The notes under the pieces are model-generated. The model was not told the DNA's origin. It saw only the letters and a program-made list of their open reading frames with translations, and did not search any database. A program made the translations under genes and the position numbers. A stretch of 12,630 nt of DNA from Larix sibirica. Taxonomy: Eukaryota > Streptophyta > Pinopsida > Pinales > Pinaceae. The stretch is from positions 5,113 through 17,742 of the forward strand of contig NWUY0300017187.1 of NCBI GenBank assembly GCA_004151065.3, read 5' to 3'. Shown one piece after another: positions 1 to 6,549 of the stretch. Every line of letters begins with the position of its first letter. Position 1 is the first letter of the stretch.

Positions 1-71
1 GCAGAATACCGAGACTGAAGTTACAATTGATACAGTGCCAAATGTGAAGAAGCAGCATGAAGTGCATGTTG
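1..71 (+). CDS. Putative internal exon (partial), unidentified protein
   Basis: One frame (codons from position 2) is open up to a strong splice-donor consensus, G|GTAAGATA, at 71/72. It reads about 23 residues, hydrophilic and acidic/basic (NTETEV...KKQHEVHV), and ends one base into a codon. That single G, joined to the AG at 4338-4339, makes GAG (Glu) and continues into the open frame of the exon at 4338. The phase match is the main reason to call this an exon. The window may begin inside the exon, or the first four bases (GCAG) may be the end of the preceding intron. I do not recognise the protein and offer no function. The alternative is a chance open stretch beside a chance GTAAG. Confidence 0.4.
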
Positions 72-76
72 GTAAG

Positions 77-526
77 ATAAGTTGATTATAATTTAGGATA
101 GAGTGTAAACTTGTCTGGAGAACGTTCAAGTTCACATGCTGTTATACACACTATGCAACTATATGACTAGTATGTGATTTGCCACTCTGATCCATGAAGC
201 TTTCCGACTTATTGTAGTTTCCTTGCAAATGCTGAGTGAGTGAAAATTCTTTTAAATCTCGTGACTGATACGGTTTACACTGTCATTGGTAGGTATCTCA
301 AACTCTTTTGGATTTGGCGGACACAACTCAGTGATAGCTTTAGCTCCGTTCAATCCTTAAAACAGACCATCTATGGCATAATTTAAATCATTTGATTTTT
401 CCATTGTGTTGCCGTGAATGGTGTGGTGCATAAATCTTTGAGCATGCTCACTTTGGTTCCAGGAACCAGAGCTGCTTTCAGTGATGTACTTTTATCTTAG
501 ATTAATCAATCGCAGCAGAAATGCTT
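77..526. other. Intronic sequence, no gene seen
   Basis: Ordinary AT-rich sequence with stops in all frames and no recognisable element. Best read as the first part of the inferred intron. Confidence 0.5.
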
Positions 527-605
527 TGGATTTTTCAGTACTTTCTTAAGGATTGCTTTTGCAGACTGGATTTTTCGTACTTTCTTAAGGATTGCTTTTG
601 CAAAC
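527..605 (+). repeat. Tandem duplication, 40-bp unit, two copies
   Basis: The units 527-566 and 567-605 share TGGATTTTTC followed by GTACTTTCTTAAGGATTGC and TTTTGCA. They differ by a 1-2 base indel (CAGTAC versus CGTAC) and a single G/A change near the end. The near-identity points to a recent slippage or unequal-exchange event. Confidence 0.9.
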
Positions 606-1165
606 TATTGGTGGCGTTCCATTTTTCAATGCATTGGGCGAAGGCATTTAAATGTCTAGATTCAACATCATTGTGATTGAAATTAGCAGAGTTAGAACCA
701 AAATTTCAGTTTACTTCTAAGTTAGTTATGTTCTTGGAGCTTACAAAATTAGTTATGATCTTCCATGATGGAGAGCATTCAACGCAAATGATAATGAATT
801 CAAACATTGATTTTTTTGCCATGGGTTCGTTCAAGTAAATACAATGCATCAATATGATTCGGTTTTACATGTTTTTATTTTTTCCATTTCTTTTAACGAT
901 AGGTCCTATTATCAAATACTTGACTATTATGATAGGTTCTATTTTCAAATATTTTACGGTTGGTTAAATAATATCCATCTAGATTCTAAACCCCATATCT
1001 ATTAAATAATGAGAGCTATAAATACTTGGTTTATATGGATTTGTGTTTCTATAATCTCAATTATAGTATTCATATTATATGAATGAAGAGATCCCTTGAA
1101 TAAAAGCTACTTACCCTACCATACAACATCATCCTCGAAGGCAACATCACATTTATAAGTCAATT
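606..1165. other. AT-rich stretch without a gene; promoter-like TATA motif
   Basis: There is no coding potential. A CTATAAATAC motif lies at 1016-1025 and an AATAAAAGC motif near 1099 on the + strand. This spacing is seen in LTR promoter/poly(A) pairs but also arises by chance in DNA this AT-rich. A near-perfect palindrome (ATTCATA, TTA, TATGAAT) lies at about 1069-1085. I see no terminal repeats that would define an element. Confidence 0.35.
898..963 (+). repeat. Diverged tandem duplication, 33-bp unit
   Basis: GATAGGTCCTATTATCAAAT at 898 is repeated as GATAGGTTCTATTTTCAAAT at 931. The period is 33 bp, with several substitutions. Confidence 0.75.
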
Positions 1166-1313
1166 ATGCAAGGATAATCACATCTGCACAAGATAAAAAT
1201 CTACACAAGTCAACTTCACATGCAAAAGTCAAATGGACACCACATCATGAGATGTCCAAGACATCATGCAAGGATAATCACATCTACACAAGATAGAAAT
1301 CTACACAAGTCGA
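1166..1313 (+). repeat. 48-bp direct repeats offset by exactly 100 bp
   Basis: The copies at 1166-1213 and 1266-1313 begin ATGCAAGGATAATCACATCT and end ATCTACACAAGTC. They differ at about three positions. The 52 bp between them include an imperfect palindrome around CATCATGAGATG. This is likely part of a degraded mobile element that I cannot name. Confidence 0.88.
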
Positions 1314-1431
1314 CTCGATCCTAGAATACCATGCTCATGGTATAGATAACAACCTATGCAAGGCCATCTACAACTTGTCAACGTGAGGATCTCTCACATG
1401 CACCTCATATTCTTTCGCAATGAACTAGGTA

Positions 1432-1540
1432 AATTCCCTCATTTAGAGAGAATCCTAAAGAAAGAGTAACATGGTGGGAAACTCCCTCTAAATGAGAGAA
1501 TTTAAGGGCAACTCCTTCAATCTAAGAGAATCTGTTAACG
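1432..1540. repeat. Short inverted and tandem repeats (CTCTAAATGAG)
   Basis: CTCATTTAGAG near 1437 is the exact reverse complement of CTCTAAATGAG near 1487, so a hairpin with an approximately 40-nt loop is possible. The second arm starts a diverged tandem pair of about 30 bp (AACTCCCTCTAAATGAGAGA near 1480, AACTCCTTCAATCTAAGAGA near 1510). No function is visible. Confidence 0.6.
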
Positions 1541-1712
1541 TATCCTTATACTCTACAATGTTCTCATTAGCTACAAAATTGGAATCAATCTCAGCATCAT
1601 CATCCATCAAGGTATTACACCTATCCTCCAATGAACAAATATAATTCTTGTGGAGGGAAGAAACCATTGCAACATGATTGGTATATCTCCTTAGATGTAT
1701 ACTCACCCTCAC
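1488..1712 (-). pseudogene. Possible copia pol fragment from between integrase and RT
   Basis: An open stretch of about 74 codons lies in the minus direction downstream of the protease remnant. RRYTNHVAMVSSL resembles the segment just before the copia reverse transcriptase, where an aromatic-rich YxxYVALMS-like motif is usual. The rest (a DDDAEIDSN stretch and a leucine-rich end) is not recognisable. The position is right for a copia element with the integrase deleted, but the resemblance is short. It could instead be a chance open frame. Confidence 0.3.
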
Positions 1713-1809
1713 TAAAATCCTGGGTGCTCCTACATGCTCTCGAGTCTACTAAAGACTAGAAGATTAATCCAACCCCTCATTGAAATGTACACAAGGCATT
1801 GGATTAGAA

Positions 1810-2148
1810 ATTAACCTATAAAGACGTCCCTCTCTTGCACCTTTGGCCAAGTCCTTGGACTAGCTAGACTACAATCATTGATGGTGCATTGTTGCCCCTC
1901 AAACGAAACTCTCCATTGTACATCTTTCATACAAGAAACTGAAAGGAAGTTCTTTCTCAAACCAAGAATAAACATCATTTCACTTTGCTAAAAAACATCA
2001 CTTGAAGGAATTTGAAAAGAAATGGAGTCAACTCCTCTCACATGATAAGTGGCATCATCACCAAGCTCCACACTTATACATACGTACCCATAAATCCTAG
2101 TGAATAAATACATGTCATATGCCATGAAGCTCCACTCTCCACATACCA
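1810..2148 (-). pseudogene. Copia protease and pre-integrase remnant
   Basis: Starting at 2148, minus strand, the sequence reads WYVESGASWHMTC. This is the copia aspartic protease active-site region (normally W-x-V-D-S-G-A-S-x-H-M). Here the catalytic Asp is Glu (GAG). After a frame change it continues with VELGDDATYHVRGVDSISFQ, then LGLRKNFLSVSCMKD. It ends with WRVSFEGQQCTINDCSLA, matching the usual copia order before the GAG-pre-integrase domain. At least one stop interrupts it (after SSDVF), and it ends where the HxLYRL-type segment should begin. A functional protease is ruled out by the stops and probably by the Asp-to-Glu change. Confidence 0.8.
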
Positions 2149-2290
2149 TCTAACACTAGACATAGTGTAGGACAATTAAGAGACCAAAGTCATATCCATC
2201 TTGGAAAATTTACAAAATAAGAAGATTCTTCACATATAAAAGGTGAAAAACAAATTGGCATATAATAAAACAAATCAACAACATATTGTA

Positions 2291-2303
2291 GGCCCTCATA
2301 AGT
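2291..2303 (-). other. Weak primer-binding-site-like stretch
   Basis: Minus strand ACTTATGAGGGCC matches 8 of 13 bases of the initiator-methionine tRNA-complementary site typical of copia elements (TGGTATCAGAGCC). It sits just inside the presumed inner end of the LTR. The position is right, but the match is poor. Confidence 0.3.
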
Positions 2304-2311
2304 ATTAAACA

Positions 2312-2624
2312 TGTGAAGTGAAACAATGCAGACATATTCTTAAGCAAAACATAGATTAAATGATGACACACACATTATACAAAGAGATTTATCCTAGAAA
2401 CCCTTAATTGAAAAAACCAACAAAGTTTAGAGCTACATCTCTCACTTTCTCATTGTATTTTCTTAATCATTCACAATACAATGCTTAGATATTCTACAAC
2501 ATCCAAGACTATGATTCATTAATCTAGATTAGAGTACAACTCCAATCCCTTAATGAGATTAAATTACACATTTTTTGAAAAATCGAGGCAACCCACATGC
2601 AAAGAATATAACACATACCCAACA
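2312..2624 (-). repeat. Copia LTR (single copy, degenerate)
   Basis: On the minus strand it begins TGTTGGGTATGTG at 2624, directly after a purine-rich tract. It runs to a CA near 2312, giving about 313 bp. It holds plausible U3-R-U5 material (GATTAATGAATCATAGTC, GATTAAGAAAATACAATGAG) but no clear TATA box. The inner end is uncertain by tens of bases. No partner LTR is found in the window. Confidence 0.6.
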
Positions 2625-2635
2625 TTCTCCCACTT
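2625..2635 (-). other. Polypurine tract next to the LTR
   Basis: AAGTGGGAGAA on the minus strand, immediately before TGTTGGG, is a classic copia polypurine tract. Normally it precedes the 3' LTR. Here the sequence after the LTR looks internal (protease), which is the wrong arrangement for a simple insertion. Confidence 0.6.
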
Positions 2636-2651
2636 GTTGTTTTCTTTGCAN

Positions 2652-2802
2652 TAATAATGAGGCACACAGCATACAGGGACGACATATTAGGAATCCGCTG
2701 TAATGACGTGATTTCGATAAAATATAATAGTGGGTGGTCCATTTCCTTTTTACAGTGGCATATCATTTTTTTCCAAGAATTTCAATGGCATATCCTTATC
2801 GC
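2652..2802. other. Unassigned stretch
   Basis: No recognisable gene. Fragments related to the 43-bp repeat that follows (ACAGTGGCATATC, TCAATGGCATATCC) suggest older, more diverged copies. An undetermined base is at 2651. Confidence 0.4.
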
Positions 2803-2917
2803 TATGGTGGGATTTCGCTCCGCATTGATACTTCTTACAGTGACATATGGTGGGATTTCGCTCCGCATTGATACTTCTTACAGTGACATATGGTGGGATT
2901 TCGCTCCACATTGATGA
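2803..2917 (+). repeat. 43-bp tandem repeat, about 2.7 copies
   Basis: TATGGTGGGATTTCGCTCCG starts at 2803, 2846 and 2889, exactly 43 bp apart. Each full unit continues CATTGATACTTCTTACAGTG. The third copy is truncated and diverges after CTCCACATTGAT. The copies are almost identical, so the amplification is recent. Open frames through this region on both strands are repeat artefacts. Confidence 0.92.
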
Positions 2918-4337
2918 TTCTGGTCTCCGCAATCAATCGTGTCAAGAACTGCACTAAAAACTTCATCGGATCGAGTAGTTGCAAACATCAAAGTTCACTG
3001 GCTTTTTGGGTGTTCAAGTGAATAAGGCGGTGTCGTACACCCTGGTGCACATTCATGGAATTTAATTGTTGAGCTACTTTCATTTTTGGAGTTTGTTATG
3101 AATTTAAGTGTTGAGCGACTCAAGAGAGCATTGGCAATCAATTAAGTATGAAGTAAAAGTAAATGAAGTATCTTTCTTTGTATTCTCAAATATTGTTAAG
3201 CAAAAGACTGTGGAAGAGGAAATTATCAACTATGATTTTGTTGTTAGGTAGGGTCATAAGATGTAACAAGGGCTCATAGTTTATTCCACTCACGATGCAC
3301 AAGGCATCAAAAACAGTGCAAAAGATTTTTGAAACTTTGCTCTTGTGGATAAGGGAAAACAAAAGAAGGCAAAAAAAAATGCTTCATCAAGGAGCAGTAA
3401 CAATCATGAGAACTAGAATAAAAAAAACTGTAACAAATCCAAATGTATTTCGAAAGTTATCCAGAAATTGGAGAGATATAGGGTGTAGTATTGATGTTTG
3501 TTCCTTTTTCGTTTCTAGATTGGAAACTAGATACATATAATTTAAAAACATTTTGGAGACAACATACAGTTTGTCAATGTAATGAAATAATTAAATGCTA
3601 AGAAAATGTTCTGTGTATCTTTTTATCGTCAAAATGTTAATGATTGTAGCCATTGTGTCATTTTATACAGCCGTTTTAGTATGAACAAAGATCAGTGTTT
3701 TTTTTATAGCAATGGACATGTTGAGCAAGTACAAGGAGTGCAGGAGCATTCTGCAATTCATAACAACTCCTTAGGAAAATGCAAAAAAAATATTATTTGG
3801 GAGATGAATCACTATGCATAAGGAATTGGAAAAATTTAAAGTTAATGAAGCAGTAGACAAGTATCAATGAAAATGTCATTGCTCTAAAGTGAAGTGAAAT
3901 CAAATCTTGTAGTGCGTAAAGATTATAACGTACTGAGTTATGGAAATGAATTGATGTTTTATCTGAGCATGGAAATAGTTGGGAAGACAGTGACTATGAA
4001 AAAAAGACAAGGAAAAAAACAAAATAAATGCTCTGAAATGAAAACTGCAGCAGCAGGAGCGATGACAATCAGCATTAAGAGAATGCCATTGATATTTTTT
4101 TGCATAAGCTAGAAAACATTAGCAAATTGCCAAAAACAAAGTTGAAAATATGCATTGCCTAGAGAAGATGTGAAGTTGCAAAATTTGCAAGGAAAACATG
4201 TGGCAAGATCATCTATAAATTTGAAATGAAAATTGGAAAAATGCAACACCTGTTAAAGGTTTTCAAACAACTGAAAATATTTACATACCTTCTGCTCAGA
4301 ATTTCTTGAAATCAATAATTTTGTTGTTCATTTCCAG
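2918..4337. other. Intronic AT/A-rich sequence, no defended gene
   Basis: Several open stretches of 70-80 codons occur on the + strand (3295-3540, 3606-3821, 3894-4112). They are rich in Lys, Ser and Ile with homopolymer-derived lysine runs, share no domain signature and have no convincing splice context. I read the region as the last third of the inferred intron, ending with a pyrimidine-rich acceptor. An unknown degraded element may be present. Confidence 0.45.
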
Positions 4338-4523
4338 AGTATACAGGCCTTGATGAATTAGTCTACAAGGTGGAAGATAGTCGAGGAGACAGTTTTGGAG
4401 TATTGGTCATAAGAAACAGTTGCAATAGGCGGGCATCACTCCTTCAACTTTGTCCCCCGAAGCATGCATTCAACTATACCTTCCTCTGTTTTCATCCAGT
4501 TTACAATGTAAAACATGCTTATG
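4338..4523 (+). CDS. Putative internal exon, unidentified protein
   Basis: After the acceptor at 4336-4337 a frame is open for about 60 codons, reading YTGLDELVYKVEDSRGDSFG at the start. It continues through VLVIRNSCNRRASLLQL and a cysteine/proline stretch (CPPKHAFNYTF) to PVYN. The frame is the one predicted by the split codon of the exon ending at 71. Two donors are possible: AAT|GTAAAA (exon end 4507, phase 0) or ATG|GTAAAC (exon end 4523, phase 1). Without splicing, the frame continues into the minisatellite and stops at 4595-4597, which looks like accidental read-through. The composition is more balanced than its surroundings, as expected of coding DNA. I do not recognise a domain or family. 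If real, the next intron holds all or part of the satellite region and extends far downstream. Confidence 0.42.
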
Positions 4524-4738
4524 GTAAACTATTTTCTTCATGCTTATACATGGTTATCCATAGTCATACATGTTTAACCATATTCACCCATGGTTAATCA
4601 TAGTCAACCATAGTTAAACATCGTTCACCATAATTAAACATAATCTAGAGTGATCACCAAAGTAAACATAGTCACCCATAATCAACCTTCATCAAACATG
4701 GTTAACCATAGTCAGATATGACCAAACATAGTTAACTC
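4511..4738 (-). repeat. 10-bp minisatellite, inverted orientation (left array)
   Basis: The + strand shows units such as TAGTCAACCA, TAGTTAAACA, TGGTTAATCA and TGTTTAACCA in a steady 10-bp phase from 4541 to about 4644. After a break around 4645-4660 they resume with a shifted phase to about 4738. On the minus strand the unit is GTTGACTATG, which is the unit of the array at 6052-6514. Outer copies are more diverged. The leftmost unit-like decamer, ATGGTAAACT (4521-4530), overlaps the putative splice donor of the exon ending at 4523. Confidence 0.85.
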
Positions 4739-5315
4739 ATCCCAAATTTGAAATCTATTTACCCTTAGTCTCATAAAATTAAAAAAATTCTAATATAATT
4801 TTTTCTAAAATATATCTTCAAATATATAAATTTCAAAAATGTCCTAAAATATATTCCAATAAAATATATCTTAATATAAATTTCAAAAGTATCTTCAAAT
4901 ATATATAAACAAGTGAAATTAGCACCAAAACTACTTATACCTACCTCCAAAAAATATTTTAATATAATAGAAAAATGTTTTAATATAATAGTTTAGATAT
5001 GTTTTAATGTAACAGATAAACATAGAATGAAATAATGTCATAGTAATAGCAAATTTTATTATTTGAAATTCTTTTTAGATATGGTAATTGAAACTATATT
5101 TATATATTATAAATAAAAATATAAAAAACAATGTTGTATAAAAATATAAAAATATAAAAATATATCCTAATTTATATGAAATATATTTATACATTTTTTC
5201 ATCAATATTACATACAAATTTTGCATTTTAGTGAGTGTAAATCAATGTAAGTATATTTCTAAAGCTTAGCCCATCTTGAAAGTTTAGTAAAGATTAGTTC
5301 ATGTTATAATATTAA

Positions 5316-5365
5316 TAAATATTAACAAATAATAATTATATAAATATTAACAAATAATAATTATA
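5316..5365 (+). repeat. 25-bp perfect tandem duplication
   Basis: TAAATATTAACAAATAATAA with the following TTATA occurs at 5316-5340 and again at 5341-5365. Confidence 0.9.
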
Positions 5366-5469
5366 TTTTTATATGTTATAAATTTATAAATACTTGTAAT
5401 ATTCATAAACATTAACATATTTTTTATAAACATAATGATATTTTTAAACACTAGTAATAAATTAAAAAA

Positions 5470-5606
5470 AATATATTTTTAATTAATATTGTTTATTTTG
5501 ATATTTCTTACATTTTATGAAAAAACAATATATTCTACAATAAATATATTTTTAATTAATATTATTTATTTGATATTTCTTATGTTTTATGAAAAAACAA
5601 TATACT
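5470..5606 (+). repeat. 73-bp tandem duplication
   Basis: AATATATTTTTAATTAATAT starts at 5470 and 5543. Both copies continue through TTTATT, GATATTTCTTA and TTTTATGAAAAAACAATATA with a few substitutions and a one-base indel. Confidence 0.85.
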
Positions 5607-6051
5607 TTAATCTTTAGAATAATATTTATTAAACTAAATTAAATAAAATATTGTTATTATATAACCATAATAATATTGTATTTCATCTTTATAAATTCTA
5701 AAATGTAGAGAGGTATATATACTTTACCTTTAATTATTAGTATATAGAGGTGTACATATCTTATTTTCTCTTGATTTGAACTTGTGATTTTCTAGAGGAA
5801 GGACATGTTTTTAATAAACCCACTCAAATTTAGTATGTAGATTTTCTTAAAATTTTAAAACATAAATTTTAAAAGATTAAAATAAATATTGAATGTAATT
5901 TAGTGTGTAAATTTTGTTAAAATTAAAAAAAAATATTAAAAATTAAAATTAAGAATTAAAAAACATTTGAAAAAATTAAAATTAAAATTACAAAAAATTG
6001 ACCATGAATATATCAACAAATTCAAGAGATAAGNACATGCATGACTACATC

Positions 6052-6514
6052 TCACTATGGTTCATCATGAAATGGGTTGTCAATGAATACTATGGTTCAC
6101 TATGTTTGCAATGGGTTAACCATGTTTGGCCAAGTTTGACTATGGTTTACCATGTTTAACGAAGGTTGACTATCGATGAAAATGCTTGAATTTGGTGACC
6201 ACGATGGATTGTGTTTAATTATGGTGAACCATGTTTGACTATGGCTGATCATTATTAACCATGGGTGAATATGGTTGAACATGTATGACTATGGATGACC
6301 ATGTATAAGCATGGGGAAATATGGTTTACCATGTTTGCGTATGACAAACCATGGTTGATGATATTTGATTGTGGTTGACCATGTACGACTATGGTATACT
6401 TTGGTTGATTGTGATTGACCATGGTTAATTATTGTTGATCATCGTTGAATATGTTTGATCATGTTCTATTATGGTTAAATATAGTTGATTTTGGTTAACC
6501 ATGGTTGACTTTAG
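6052..6514 (+). repeat. 10-bp minisatellite (ATGGTTGACY), right array
   Basis: About 46 diverged units with consensus ATGGTTGACC or ATGGTTGACT. From 6181 to 6510 there are 33 consecutive 10-base units without a net indel, despite heavy substitution (for example ATGTTTGACT, ATGGTGAACC, GTGGTTGACC, ATCGTTGAAT). Left of 6181 the phase is shifted by one base, and units near 6052-6120 are 9-11 bp. Some units carry TTGACC/T, the core of the plant W-box, but only about six of 46. It codes for nothing; open frames here are by-products. Confidence 0.92.
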
Positions 6515-6549
6515 TATTATGTCATATTGCAATGCTTAGAGATAGATAA

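Larger units (their letters stand above)
1488..2635 (-). mobile_element. Ty1/copia retrotransposon relic, rearranged
   Basis: On the minus strand the order is: a polypurine tract and LTR start (TGTTGGGTATG) near 2624, a poor primer-binding-site-like stretch near 2300, a recognisable copia protease and pre-integrase region (2148 to about 1810), then a possible scrap from further downstream (1712-1488). Gag is almost entirely missing between about 2290 and 2150. Integrase, reverse transcriptase and RNase H are missing, and no second LTR is seen. The whole element is far shorter than a normal 5-kb copia element and carries several stops and frameshifts, so it is dead. It lies antisense inside the inferred intron. 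Confidence 0.72.
72..4337 (+). other. Inferred phase-1 intron of 4.27 kb
   Basis: The donor is G|GTAAGATA at 72. The acceptor TTTTGTTGTTCATTTCCAG ends at 4337 and has a clean pyrimidine tract. Both sides leave compatible phases. The interior is AT-rich with several tandem duplications and an antisense copia relic. I find no further exon I can defend in it, although small cryptic exons cannot be excluded by eye. Introns of this size filled with retroelements are common in gymnosperm genes (established knowledge). That this is such an intron is inference. Confidence 0.35.
4739..6051. other. Extremely AT-rich core, no gene
   Basis: About 1.3 kb of very low GC with long A/T runs and many ATATAT, TAATTA and AATATT motifs. 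There is no open frame or RNA gene. It holds small tandem duplications (listed separately) and repeated phrases such as GTTTTAATATAATAG and ATATCTTCAAATATATA. Such DNA is easily unwound and is typical of matrix-attachment-like sequence, but nothing here proves that role. An undetermined base is at 6034, at the edge of the next array. Confidence 0.7.

Noticed and set aside
1016-1105. TATA box plus AATAAA as an LTR promoter
   Set aside because: No LTR ends, polypurine tract or partner repeat were found, and such motifs are frequent at this AT content.
2657-2932. Overlapping open frames on both strands with a CHCKK motif (zinc-finger-like)
   Set aside because: The motif is encoded by the 43-bp tandem repeat and is open on both strands by composition.
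3295-4112. Three + strand open frames of 70-80 codons as genes
   Set aside because: Lysine runs come from A-tracts. There is no domain signature, no shared frame and no splice or Kozak support. They lie in the inferred intron.
4739-6051. Replication origin, centromere or organelle DNA insert
   Set aside because: Only base composition supports these ideas. No organelle gene, known satellite or origin motif is visible.
6100-6282. Minus-strand open frame with repeated HSQTW/MVNH-like phrases
   Set aside because: It is only the 10-bp minisatellite read in one frame, with no start or context for translation.
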